A DNA stretch of 64,000 bases, taken from assembly GCF_015476545.1 (NCBI RefSeq), contig NZ_JADMKV010000001.1, positions 62,001 to 126,000 of the forward strand, written 5' to 3'. Position numbers and translations under genes: made by a program. Shown piece after piece: positions 53,811 through 63,396 of this stretch. This DNA is from Methylobacter sp. BlB1. Lineage in GTDB: Bacteria; Pseudomonadota; Gammaproteobacteria; Methylococcales; Methylomonadaceae. Position 1 is the stretch's first letter. The number at the start of each line of letters is the position of its first letter. Below the pieces are notes generated by a model, which ran no database searches, was not told where the DNA came from, and saw nothing but the letters and a program-made list of their open reading frames with translations.

Positions 53811-54680
53811 ATGGGGCGATACGGCCAAACTAAACCAAAAAAATCCAGCAACATCCTGATTTGGCTGGTGCTTGTTTTGATTATCGCTGCGGGCATGGGC
53901 TGGTTTTATTTCAATCTGCAGCGACCTGCCGATATTACTGAGCCGCAAACGCAAACGCAACCTTTGGCGCTGCCGCCGGTTTCCGATACCAAAACAGATG
54001 CACAAAAGGCGCCGATTCCGACAGGGCCAGACATGGAGGCGCCCGATGCCGACATCGTGCCGGACATTGCCGAAGAGTCCCGACAGGGAAAGGGGGTTAT
54101 CCTGCCGGATCTCGCCAATAGTGACGGACAGATACGCGAGGACATGATCAGGATTTCGCCGGGGCTTGCCGAATGGCTCAATACCGACCAGCTGATCAGA
54201 AAATATATCACAATCGCCAACGATTTCTCGCAGGGTTTGAGGCTTGAGAAGCATATGCGTTTCCTCAAGCCTAGCGAGCGTTTTGCTCCCGATGAGAACC
54301 TGTTCATGAGCCGGCAAAGCTATCAGCGCTATGACAAGCTGGCGGCGGCGATCAGTGCGCTGGATGTCGAGGCGGCGCTGGCCGTTTACAAGAAGTTCAG
54401 GCCGCTATTCGTACAGGTCTTTGCCGAGTTCGGCTATCCTGCGGAATACAAGCTGGAAGATATTCTTGCCAAGGCCGGGGCGGAAATCCTGGCGGCGCCA
54501 GCCATAGATGCGCCCATTCCCCTTGTGCAGCCTGGAGTGCTTTACAAATACGCCGACAGCGAGCTGGAAAACGCAAGTCCCGTGCACAAGCAAATGCTGC
54601 GCATGGGGCCTGAAAACACACGCATCATTCAACAGAAAGTGCGTCTTCTGCTTGAAGGGCTAGTTAATCTGAAAGATTAG
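53811..54680 (+). CDS. DUF3014 family membrane protein
   Basis: The 289-residue protein has an N-terminal TM helix (about 15-34), a Pro/Thr/Gln linker and a helical domain of the DUF3014 type (about 105-285). Conserved stretches are NTDQLIRKYITIANDFSQGL and FRPLFVQVFAEFGYP. The domain is predicted to be periplasmic. No function is established for the family. It diverges from gspA across 72 bases; whether it is linked to secretion is unknown. Confidence 0.83.
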   Translation: MGRYGQTKPKKSSNILIWLVLVLIIAAGMGWFYFNLQRPADITEPQTQTQPLALPPVSDTKTDAQKAPIPTGPDMEAPDADIVPDIAEESRQGKGVILPDLANSDGQIREDMIRISPGLAEWLNTDQLIRKYITIANDFSQGLRLEKHMRFLKPSERFAPDENLFMSRQSYQRYDKLAAAISALDVEAALAVYKKFRPLFVQVFAEFGYPAEYKLEDILAKAGAEILAAPAIDAPIPLVQPGVLYKYADSELENASPVHKQMLRMGPENTRIIQQKVRLLLEGLVNLKD

Positions 54681-55034
54681 CTAGCTGTTCGGCTTATAAA
54701 GTGCAGGTCAATTAAGCACGAAGCGAACGAAGTTTTTAACGAGATGGTTGCTTCGTGTCCTTCGTGGTTTTAGACCTTAAGCTGATGCGCGGGCAAATTT
54801 TGTTGTCCTGCACTATTCAGAATTCACTTTACTCATCCTCGCCGGTTGCCATTATGGCCGGTTTCACTAGACCGGCAGGATGAGTCAAATCAGGCGGACG
54901 CCGATATGGCGTGCCGCGCCAAGCCTTACGCGAAAAGACACGATCTGATTGTGTTGATGGCAAGGCGGTTTTACAGTCAGAATATGGCTCAGCCTGTGTA
55001 TAATGGCCGGGATTCATGACTGGTAAAAATTCCC
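54681..55034. other. 354-bp gene-free region with imperfect inverted repeat
   Basis: No gene is seen. An imperfect inverted repeat, CACGAAGCGAACGAAG (54717-54732) with CTTCGTGTCCTTCGTG (54751-54766), has 13 of 16 positions paired around an 18-base loop. A second small hairpin, GCCGGT (54857-54862) with ACCGGC (54871-54876), lies further on. These may be copies of a dispersed intergenic repeat. The promoter of recC should lie toward the right end. Confidence 0.5.
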
Positions 55035-58000
55035 ATGTTCATCCTGCACAGCTCCAATAAAACCGAGAATCTGGTGGCGCATCTGAGCGCTGTGATCGGA
55101 AACGCGCCGCTGTCATCGCCTTTTGCCAAGGAAGTTTTTCTGATCCAGAGCCAGGGCATGGAGCGCTGGCTGTCACAACAACTGGCGACTGAATTCAAGG
55201 TCTGGGGCAACTATGAGTTTCTGTTTCCGAACCGCTTTTTCAGCTCATTGGCTCAAAAGGTCAACCTGTCGCTCAGCGATACGGTTTTCGAGCGTAACGT
55301 CATGCTCTGGCGGTTTGAAGCCTTGCTGCGCCGGTTACAGGATGATGCCTTTGGGCATGAATTCAAGGCGTTAAAACAGTATCTGACCGGGGAGAATCTC
55401 GCCGTCAAACGCTATCAACTGGCGCAGCAGCTGGCGCAGATTTTCGACCAGTACCAGATGATGCGGCCTGATATGCTGGAGCTCTGGCATCAGGGAAAAC
55501 TGCTTTACCAGTCCGAAACGGAGCGCTGGCAACGGGCGCTCTGGCTGCTGGTCACCGGGCAGATCGGCGTCGGCCACCGTGGCTCGCTGTGGCTGGATGT
55601 GATCGAGCGTTTGAACAATGCCGGAGAAGATGCTTTCGGCGATGCCGTGCCCGAGCGCGTGTCCGTGTTCGGCGTCAATACCATGCCGCCTTTGTTTCTG
55701 AGCTATCTGCAGGCGCTGTCCAGGCATTGCGATGTGCATTTTTTTCTGCTGAATCCGGCACGGGAGTATTGGGCCGATATCGAAAGCAGGCGTCAGCGCG
55801 TCGGATCGGAAACGTTCACCGGGCACCCGTTGCTGTCAACGTTGGGCCAGCAGGGCCGCGAGTTCCAGGACATGATTCTGGAGCAGATGCAGTTCGATTT
55901 CGAACCAGCCAGTTTTGAGCTCAACGACGCGCGCACAAATCTGCAGCAACTGCAAAACGATATCCTGAATAATGCGCCGGAAAAGCGAGCGCTGCAGAGA
56001 GACGACTCGATCCGTATCCATGCCTGCCATTCGCGTATGCGTGAGATCGAAGTTCTGAAAAACGAGCTGCTACTGGCGCTGGAGCAGGACCCGACGCTGG
56101 AACTGCGCGATATCGTGGTCATGGCGCCCGACATTCAAGCCTATGAGCCGTTCATCGCGGCCGTCTTCGACGACATCCAGCACGCCATCGCCGACCGCAG
56201 CCTGCGCGTGAGCAACAATGCCCTGGAAGCTTTTATCCGCTTCCTGAATCTCAGCCAGAGCCGTTTCGGCTGGCAAAGCGTACTGGACCTGCTGGAACAG
56301 CCGGTGGTCTATCCGGGCTTTGGACTGTCCGAAACCGATCTGGAACTGATCAAGCATTGGGTGCGCGCCACGGAAGTACGCTGGGGCAAATCGTCTAAGC
56401 ACAGACAGGAACTGGGATTGCCCGAATCGGGTGGAAATACCTGGCAGGCGGCGCTGGATCGGTTATTAATGGGCTATGCGGTTGGTGATGATGACAACTT
56501 TATCGATGACGTGCTGCCTTACTGCGATATCGAAGGCTCATCGGCACAGGCATTGGGCGGCCTGTGTGAATTCATGCAGCTGGCATTTCAAGCCAGCGCG
56601 GAACTGAAGCAGGCTAAAACGCTGAAAGCCTGGAGTGCGCAGCTTTATTATTATGCCGATCAACTGTTGCAGGGCGCCGATCCGGTTGAGCGCCAGCAGC
56701 TTAACGAACTGCTGGTCGAATTATCGGCCGATGTGGCGGCTGTCCATAATGATGATGTCGAGCTGCAAGTCATCGTCAGCTGGCTGGAAGGCACGATGTC
56801 CGAGCGCAAATCTTCGCACGGCTTTTTGCGTGGCCAGTTGACGTTTTGCTCGATGTTGCCGATGCGCTCGATCCCATTCAAGGTCATTGCGCTGCTGGGC
56901 ATGAATGACGGCGAATTCCCCAAAATCGACCGCGCCCCGACTTTTGATTTGCTTGGCCAGCATTTCCGCAAGGGCGACCGTTCGCGCCGGGCGGACGACC
57001 GCTATCAGTTTCTGGAAATCCTGCTGTCGACACGGCAACGCCTGATCATGACCTATATCGGCCAGTCGATCAGCCAGAACGATGCCATTCCGCCATCCGT
57101 CATCATCAGCGAACTGCTCGACGTGCTCGAGGGCGGTTACGGGCTGACCGAGCTAGTAACGAAGCATCCCTTGCAACCGTTCAGCCCGCGCTATTTCGAC
57201 GGCGCATCGGAGCTGTTCAGCTTTTCGGCGGCCGACTGCGCGACGGCCAAGGCCTTGTCGGCGGCCCGACAGGAGCCGCAATTATGGTGGCAGGGCGCTA
57301 TTGAAGCCGAAGCCGGCGAGGTGATCGATCTGGGCGATCTGTTTGCCTTCTTCCAGCATCCGCAGCGCCATTTCCTGCGGCGGCAGCTGGATCTGCGCTT
57401 TGGCGGCATGGAAGCCAAGGCCGAAGAGCGCGAACCCTTTGAAATCGGCAAGCTGGACGGCTATGCCATCCACCATGACTGGATACAGCAGCAGTTAAGC
57501 GGCGCTTCCGCATCGCTGAAAAAACTGCAGGCGCAGGGCCGCTGGCTGGCCGGCAGTCCGGGCGAGCTCGAGTTTGAACGGCAGCAGAAATTGATCGCTG
57601 AGTTCGTCAAGCGCATCGAGCAGAAAAATCTGGGCCCGGCCTTGGACGATTTGCCCGTCGACATCAAAGTCGGCAGCTATCGCCTGATCGGCAAGCTGGG
57701 CAACCGCTATCAGAATGGCAGCCTGTTCTATCGTTACGCCGATCTGAAAGGCAAGGATTTCATCAACGCCTGGCTGCATCACCTGATCATCAATCGTCTG
57801 GAGCCGCAGGCGACCTGTCTGCTCAGCACCGATGAAGATCTGCTGTTTCTGCCCGAACATTGCCAACCCGAATATCTGCCCGAACTGATAGAGATTTACC
57901 GGCTGGGCCAACAGCAGCCTGATGCGTTCTTTGTCGAGCCGGCTCTGGCCTACGTCAGGCAGGCGCATAAGTTGAATACCAGCAGCCGCACGACCAAATC

Positions 58001-58175
58001 GGCGCTCGATACGGCCATGGAACAGTTGGCCAGAGCCGTTGAACAGCCTTATGAGCCGGAGCTCAGAAGGTTTTACCACAATGCCGAGGATATGGCGCGG
58101 GTGCTGGGCGAGTCGTTCGAACGGCAATGCCAGGCGCTGCTGCAGGATGTCTGGGCGGCAACGCATGGCCAGTGA
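55035..58175 (+). CDS. recC: Exodeoxyribonuclease V, gamma subunit (RecC)
   Basis: RecC recognises Chi and splits the duplex inside the RecBCD helicase-nuclease. The 1046-residue protein starts MFILHSSNKTENLVAHLSAV. It has the conserved N-terminal block SQGMERWLSQQLATEF, the degenerate helicase region, and the C-terminal inactive nuclease-like domain (LGDLFAFFQHPQRHFLRRQL). It is slightly shorter than E. coli RecC (1122). It heads recC-recB-recD with very short gaps. Confidence 0.95.
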   Translation: MFILHSSNKTENLVAHLSAVIGNAPLSSPFAKEVFLIQSQGMERWLSQQLATEFKVWGNYEFLFPNRFFSSLAQKVNLSLSDTVFERNVMLWRFEALLRRLQDDAFGHEFKALKQYLTGENLAVKRYQLAQQLAQIFDQYQMMRPDMLELWHQGKLLYQSETERWQRALWLLVTGQIGVGHRGSLWLDVIERLNNAGEDAFGDAVPERVSVFGVNTMPPLFLSYLQALSRHCDVHFFLLNPAREYWADIESRRQRVGSETFTGHPLLSTLGQQGREFQDMILEQMQFDFEPASFELNDARTNLQQLQNDILNNAPEKRALQRDDSIRIHACHSRMREIEVLKNELLLALEQDPTLELRDIVVMAPDIQAYEPFIAAVFDDIQHAIADRSLRVSNNALEAFIRFLNLSQSRFGWQSVLDLLEQPVVYPGFGLSETDLELIKHWVRATEVRWGKSSKHRQELGLPESGGNTWQAALDRLLMGYAVGDDDNFIDDVLPYCDIEGSSAQALGGLCEFMQLAFQASAELKQAKTLKAWSAQLYYYADQLLQGADPVERQQLNELLVELSADVAAVHNDDVELQVIVSWLEGTMSERKSSHGFLRGQLTFCSMLPMRSIPFKVIALLGMNDGEFPKIDRAPTFDLLGQHFRKGDRSRRADDRYQFLEILLSTRQRLIMTYIGQSISQNDAIPPSVIISELLDVLEGGYGLTELVTKHPLQPFSPRYFDGASELFSFSAADCATAKALSAARQEPQLWWQGAIEAEAGEVIDLGDLFAFFQHPQRHFLRRQLDLRFGGMEAKAEEREPFEIGKLDGYAIHHDWIQQQLSGASASLKKLQAQGRWLAGSPGELEFERQQKLIAEFVKRIEQKNLGPALDDLPVDIKVGSYRLIGKLGNRYQNGSLFYRYADLKGKDFINAWLHHLIINRLEPQATCLLSTDEDLLFLPEHCQPEYLPELIEIYRLGQQQPDAFFVEPALAYVRQAHKLNTSSRTTKSALDTAMEQLARAVEQPYEPELRRFYHNAEDMARVLGESFERQCQALLQDVWAATHGQ

Positions 58176-58185
58176 TTATCGGATA

Positions 58186-61100
58186 ATGAGAATGCATGAT
58201 TTCAACCCGGTGCAAACCGAACTGCTCAAAGGCGTCAATCTGATAGAAGCCAGCGCCGGGACCGGCAAAACCTATGCCATCGCCATGCTGGTGCTGCGTT
58301 TTGTCGTCGAGCAGGACATGAAGATCGAAGAGCTGCTGGTCGTGACCTTTACCAAGGCGGCGACTGAGGAGCTGAAATCGCGTGTGCGCGCCAGGCTGGC
58401 CGAAGCCAAAAGGGTCCTGGACGGACGCTTCGATGACGTGGACAGCAATGTAGTCGCGTGGCTGGATAATCTCGACATAGAGCCAGAATTGGTCAGGCAG
58501 CGCCTGGAGCGGGCATTGCTGGATATCGATCAGGCCGGCATCTTCACGATACATGGTTTCTGCCAGCGTATCCTGAAAGAGCATGCGCTGGAAAGCGGGC
58601 AGTTGTTCGACGCCGAATTGACCAGCGACCTGGCCGACATTAAGCAAGCCTGCGCAGACGATTTCTGGCGCCGGCAGATCTACAAACGTTCCGCTTGGGA
58701 AGTTTCCGTGCTGACTGCGGACTATAAAACGCCGCACGAGCTGCTGGCCAGCGTCGATTTCATTCCGGCTCATGTCGACATTTATCCGTCAGGCGCTTGT
58801 CTGGATAATCAATTGGCCGAATTAAGGCAGTTGGCCGCGTCCGCCAGGGATGCGCTGGATGCTTGTGTGGAGGTTATGAGAAACAGCTTCGCCGACGGTA
58901 AGTTCAAGTCGAGTTATTGCGATAGCTTTGAACAGCATATCCAGGCGCTCAGCGATTGGCTGCACGGCAGGACGGCGCAGCTGCCCGATGCCGAGACTCT
59001 GGCGGTTCTGACCGAAGACGGGCTCATGGAAGGGCTGGACGGCCGCAAGCTAAGAGGCGATAAGAAGGCCGGCTATCTGGCCGACCTGGCGATCGATACC
59101 GCGCCTTTCAATGCGCTGGCCGAGGCGGAGGGCGTTATTACTCTGACCTTGCGCCGGAGCCTGCTGGAAACCTTGCACCTGGAACTGGACAAGCGGCTAC
59201 GGCAGATGAATGTCATGTCGTTCGACGATCTGATCACGCGCCTGTCGGAAGCTCTGCATGGCGATAAAGGCGAGCTGTTGATCGCCGAACTCCGGCAGCG
59301 CTTCAAAGTCGCGCTGATCGATGAATTCCAGGATACCGATCAGGACCAATGGTTTATTTTCTCGTCGCTGTTTGCATCGCCTGATCATTACCTGTATCTG
59401 ATCGGCGATCCCAAGCAGGCGATCTACAAATTCCGCGGCGCCGATATTTACTCCTATCTGGCGGCGCAAAAACAGGCTCGGCATCAGTTCACGCTGGGCA
59501 GGAACTGGCGTTCGCACCCCGAGCTGGTCGATGCCGTAAACACGTTGTTCAAGCGCGAGCGGGCATTTCTGCTCGAGGATCTGGCGTTCAATGCCGTAGC
59601 GGCGGCCGTGCCGGCGGCAGAGCGGACACTGTACCAAGCCGATCGGGCTCTCGCGCCGATGGTGTTGTGGCAGTTGCCGCCAAGCGATGCCAAATCGGGC
59701 TACTGGACCGCCGGCAAGGCGGCCGATGAGATCAGAAACGCGGCCGTCAATGAAATTCTGCAATTGCTGAGCGGCGATTATACGCTGGCCAGGAAAATCA
59801 ATGACGATGTTATGGCCGGCAAGCTCGAACCCAGAGATATCGCGATTCTGGTGCGGACCAATACGCAGGCCCGCGATTATCAAACGGCGTTGCGCAGTGT
59901 GGGCGTGCCATCGGTATTGAACAGCACCGAATCTGTTTTTGCCTCACGGGAAGCCCTGGATTTATATGTGTTGTTGCAGGCTGTGGCGCATCCGGGCGAA
60001 ATGGCCCTGCTCAAGCAGGCGCTGGCCTTGAACTGGTTCGGCCTGGACGGTCGGGCGCTTTATGAGCTGGTCAACAGCGAGACGGAGCTGGATGCGCGCA
60101 TGGCGCGTTTTCTGGGCTATTACCAGGACTGGCAGCAAAAAGGCCTGATGGTCATGATGCAGCATCTGCTGGCGCAGGAGGCCATCCGGACTCACCTATC
60201 CACCACGGTTATGGCCGAAAGGCGTCTGACCAATCTGCATCACTTGATCGAGCTGGTGCAGCAGGCTGCCGTCGATGAGCATCTGGGCATCAATAAAACG
60301 CTGGATTGGCTGCAAGCGGCCATTACCAAGGCGGAGCAGGACAAAAGCAGCGCCGATGACCAGCAGTTGCGGCTCGAGAGCGACGAGGAAGCGGTCAAAA
60401 TCATCACCATGCACCGCTCCAAAGGGCTGGAGTATTCGGTCATTTTCTGCCCTTATCTGTGGCAGCGCAGCGGCCGGTTGAGCAGCGAAACGCGGCTGAT
60501 CAAATGCCATGACAGCGGCCGGGTGACCGTCGATCTGGGCTCGAAGGATTTCGAACGGCGCAAGGCGCTGGCGCTGGCCGAAGAGCTGGCCGAGGATCTG
60601 CGCGTGTTTTACGTGGCCGTGACGCGGGCCAAATCGCGCTGCTACATCGCCTGGGCCGATGTCAGGTCAGAGAAAGCCGCCAATGATTCGGCCATGGCCT
60701 GGCTGCTGGATTTTGCCGATGCCGACTTTGCTGCGCAGCAGGCAAAATTTGTCGCCTTATGCCAGTCGAGTTCGTTTGACTATCGATTACTGGAACTGCC
60801 GTGCCTGACAGCCGGCAGTTATCAGCGGCGGCTTGCGCCGTGCGATTTGCTCCCCAAAAAACGGAAAAGGCCGTTATATACGAGCTGGCAAATGAGCAGT
60901 TATACAGCCTTGTCAAATTTAAGACTGCACGATGCGCCTGAGTTGCCTGAAGACAAGGCCGGCGAGGTGCAGCATCCGGAGCCCGAAAAGGACAAGCTGG
61001 CATTGCCGCGCGGCGCGCATACCGGCAATGTCGTGCACGAGCTGCTGGAGAATGTGGCGTTTGCCGATCTGGCCCGGCGCAAGGATATCTCGAAACTGCG

Positions 61101-61686
61101 CAATCAGGCCTGCCAGCGTTACGGCCTCAGGCTGGAAACGCCGGAGCTGATTGATGAGTTGCTGCAAGCCGTCGTCACGACGCCGCTGTCCGATATGGAT
61201 GCGTCTTTCTGTCTGATGAACCTGAAAGAAAGCCGCTGCCTGAAAGAGATGCCGTTCTATTTGTCCATGCAGCCGGTCGACGTTAGCCGGATCAATAAAA
61301 TCCTTCTCGATACGCCGGTTTTTCAGCCATTGAACAGCAAGCAGATGTGCGGCTATCTGACCGGTTTTATCGATCTGGTCTGTGAGCATGACGGCCTTTA
61401 TTACATCATGGACTACAAGACCAACAGCCTTGCCGATTATGAGAATGAAACCCTGGCCCAGGCCATGCTCGAGCATAATTATGGGCTGCAATACTGGATT
61501 TATACCGTGGTGCTGCATCGCTATCTGCAAAAACGCCTGCCGGATTACAGTTATCAGCGTCACTTCGGCGGCGTCCGTTACTTATTTGTGCGCGGCATGC
61601 AGCCTGAGCAGGCCATGAGCGGGGTTTATCAGGACCGGCCGGATCTGGCCAGGATCGAGGCCTTGGCCGCATTGTTCGGAGAATAA
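58186..61686 (+). CDS. recB: Exodeoxyribonuclease V, beta subunit (RecB)
   Basis: RecB is the 3'-5' helicase and only nuclease of RecBCD. The 1166-residue protein begins MRMHDFNPVQTELLKGVNLI. It has Walker A EASAGTGKT (21-29), UvrD-type motifs (VALIDEFQDTDQDQWFIF, LIGDPKQAIYKFRGAD, TMHRSKGLEYSVIFCPYLW) and a C-terminal nuclease with D1063, D1076 and K1078, spaced exactly as E. coli D1067, D1080 and K1082. The ATG at 58186 is chosen; longer in-frame starts overlap the end of recC without similarity. Confidence 0.96.
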   Translation: MRMHDFNPVQTELLKGVNLIEASAGTGKTYAIAMLVLRFVVEQDMKIEELLVVTFTKAATEELKSRVRARLAEAKRVLDGRFDDVDSNVVAWLDNLDIEPELVRQRLERALLDIDQAGIFTIHGFCQRILKEHALESGQLFDAELTSDLADIKQACADDFWRRQIYKRSAWEVSVLTADYKTPHELLASVDFIPAHVDIYPSGACLDNQLAELRQLAASARDALDACVEVMRNSFADGKFKSSYCDSFEQHIQALSDWLHGRTAQLPDAETLAVLTEDGLMEGLDGRKLRGDKKAGYLADLAIDTAPFNALAEAEGVITLTLRRSLLETLHLELDKRLRQMNVMSFDDLITRLSEALHGDKGELLIAELRQRFKVALIDEFQDTDQDQWFIFSSLFASPDHYLYLIGDPKQAIYKFRGADIYSYLAAQKQARHQFTLGRNWRSHPELVDAVNTLFKRERAFLLEDLAFNAVAAAVPAAERTLYQADRALAPMVLWQLPPSDAKSGYWTAGKAADEIRNAAVNEILQLLSGDYTLARKINDDVMAGKLEPRDIAILVRTNTQARDYQTALRSVGVPSVLNSTESVFASREALDLYVLLQAVAHPGEMALLKQALALNWFGLDGRALYELVNSETELDARMARFLGYYQDWQQKGLMVMMQHLLAQEAIRTHLSTTVMAERRLTNLHHLIELVQQAAVDEHLGINKTLDWLQAAITKAEQDKSSADDQQLRLESDEEAVKIITMHRSKGLEYSVIFCPYLWQRSGRLSSETRLIKCHDSGRVTVDLGSKDFERRKALALAEELAEDLRVFYVAVTRAKSRCYIAWADVRSEKAANDSAMAWLLDFADADFAAQQAKFVALCQSSSFDYRLLELPCLTAGSYQRRLAPCDLLPKKRKRPLYTSWQMSSYTALSNLRLHDAPELPEDKAGEVQHPEPEKDKLALPRGAHTGNVVHELLENVAFADLARRKDISKLRNQACQRYGLRLETPELIDELLQAVVTTPLSDMDASFCLMNLKESRCLKEMPFYLSMQPVDVSRINKILLDTPVFQPLNSKQMCGYLTGFIDLVCEHDGLYYIMDYKTNSLADYENETLAQAMLEHNYGLQYWIYTVVLHRYLQKRLPDYSYQRHFGGVRYLFVRGMQPEQAMSGVYQDRPDLARIEALAALFGE

Positions 61687-61687
61687 G

Positions 61688-63331
61688 ATGCAGGATCAGG
61701 AAAGAGTCTATAGCCGGCTGGATAGTGCTTTCGCCCGTTTTCTGGGGCAGCGGTGCAAGCTCAGCACTGAGGAAAAGCCACTGTTTGAAAGCCTGGTCAG
61801 GCAGTTGTCGCATGAGCAAAGCCAGGGTCACAGCTGCATTCAACTGGCAGAAAGCGACTGCGCATTGGTGCGGGCTTCGGGGTTGGCGGCCGTATCAGGC
61901 CAAGCTGCCGGGACGCTGCCTCTGGTGCTTGAGCACAACCGTCTGTATCTGCATCGTTATTGGGATTATGAGAGCCGGTTGGCAAAACAGATCAAGGCGA
62001 TGGCGCAGGCAAAGCCATCTATAGAAGGCCTCGAGGCCGCGCTGGACCGTTATTTTCCAGCGCTGTCCGATGAAATCGACTGGCAGCGAGAGGCTGCTAA
62101 GATGGCGCTTACGCGGGGATTTTGCATTATTACCGGAGGACCCGGTACGGGCAAGACGACGACGGTGGTCAGGATTCTGGCCTTAATGCAGGAACTGGCC
62201 TCAGAGCCTCTGCATATCGCCTTGGCGGCACCGACTGGCAAGGCGGCCATGCGTCTGCAGGAATCGATAGGCATTAACAAAGCGTCGCTGCCATGTGATG
62301 AGTCCGTCAAGCGGCTCATTCCTGAAAAAGTGACAACACTGCACCGCTTGCTGGGCGCCATGCCGCCGTCTCCATATTTTCGCCATAATGCCGACAAGCC
62401 GTTGATTCATGATCTGGTTGTGGTCGATGAGGCGTCCATGGTCGATCTGGCGCTGATGAGCAAGCTGGCCGATGCGCTAAAGCCCGGCGCCGGCCTGATT
62501 TTGCTTGGCGATAAGGATCAGCTTGCTTCGGTCGAATCGGGAGCCGTGCTGGCTGATCTGACGGCGATTTTGCCGGACTGCACGCTGGAACTGAAGAAAT
62601 CGCACCGGTTTGACGAGAACATCAAGAAGTTGGCGACCGCCGTAAATCAGCAGCAGGCTGATGTCGCCTGGCAGGCGCTGCAGAGTGGGGATAAAAATAT
62701 AACGCTGCTGGACCAGGATCCTGTCGATTATGTGGCGGGGAGACAGACCGACTATCTGCGACTGATCAAGGCCGCAGCGTCCTTTGACGAAATCTATCGC
62801 GCCTTCAGTCACTTTCAGGTGCTATGCGCCAACCGGCATGGCAAAAACAGCGTCGCCGAGATCAATCATCTGGTCGAGCAAAAACTCGTTGCGCAAAAAT
62901 TGATCAATGTATCTGGGCTTTGGTATGTCGGGCGGCCAATCATGGTCACGCAGAACAATCCTGCCTTGCAGCTTTACAATGGCGATATCGGTATCTGTCT
63001 GCCTGACAATGATCAGGAAGGAAAACTGATGGTGTTCTTCCAGCGGGCCGATGGCAGCGTCAAAAAATATCTGCCCGCGCGCGTGCCGCATTGCGAGACC
63101 GTGTTTGCGATGACGATACACAAAAGCCAGGGCTCTGAGTTCGAGGAGGTGCTGATTGCTTTGCCTGATGGGGTTAATCCAGTGTTGACGAAGGAATTGC
63201 TTTACACGGCTATCACCCGGGCCAGAAAAACGGTCAAACTGGTAGCTGATGAGGCAGTGTTCGTGGCGACTGTTGGTCGGAGGGTTGAACGTATCACCGG
63301 TCTGGTCGATAAATTCAAATCTGATCTATAA
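61688..63331 (+). CDS. recD: Exodeoxyribonuclease V, alpha subunit (RecD)
   Basis: RecD is the fast 5'-3' SF1 helicase of RecBCD. The 547-residue protein has an N-terminal RecB-interaction domain and Walker A GGPGTGKTT (150-158). Motif II is VVDEASMVDLALM, motif III LLGDKDQLASVESG, and the C-terminal motifs are TIHKSQGSEFEEVLI and LLYTAITRARK. It follows recB by one base. All three subunits are intact, so a complete RecBCD enzyme is predicted. Confidence 0.95.
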   Translation: MQDQERVYSRLDSAFARFLGQRCKLSTEEKPLFESLVRQLSHEQSQGHSCIQLAESDCALVRASGLAAVSGQAAGTLPLVLEHNRLYLHRYWDYESRLAKQIKAMAQAKPSIEGLEAALDRYFPALSDEIDWQREAAKMALTRGFCIITGGPGTGKTTTVVRILALMQELASEPLHIALAAPTGKAAMRLQESIGINKASLPCDESVKRLIPEKVTTLHRLLGAMPPSPYFRHNADKPLIHDLVVVDEASMVDLALMSKLADALKPGAGLILLGDKDQLASVESGAVLADLTAILPDCTLELKKSHRFDENIKKLATAVNQQQADVAWQALQSGDKNITLLDQDPVDYVAGRQTDYLRLIKAAASFDEIYRAFSHFQVLCANRHGKNSVAEINHLVEQKLVAQKLINVSGLWYVGRPIMVTQNNPALQLYNGDIGICLPDNDQEGKLMVFFQRADGSVKKYLPARVPHCETVFAMTIHKSQGSEFEEVLIALPDGVNPVLTKELLYTAITRARKTVKLVADEAVFVATVGRRVERITGLVDKFKSDL

Positions 63332-63355
63332 GATTGATAGGCTGTATGCGCCGAC

Positions 63356-63380
63356 GCTGTGCTTAGAAGCTAAGCACAGC
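63356..63380. terminator. Perfect 11-bp hairpin between recD and the polyprenyl synthase gene
   Basis: GCTGTGCTTAG (63356-63366) pairs exactly with CTAAGCACAGC (63370-63380) around the loop AAG, in the 65-base gap between convergent genes. It probably terminates both strands, although no T-run follows. Confidence 0.6.
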
Positions 63381-63396
63381 CCTGCCATTTCTGGCA

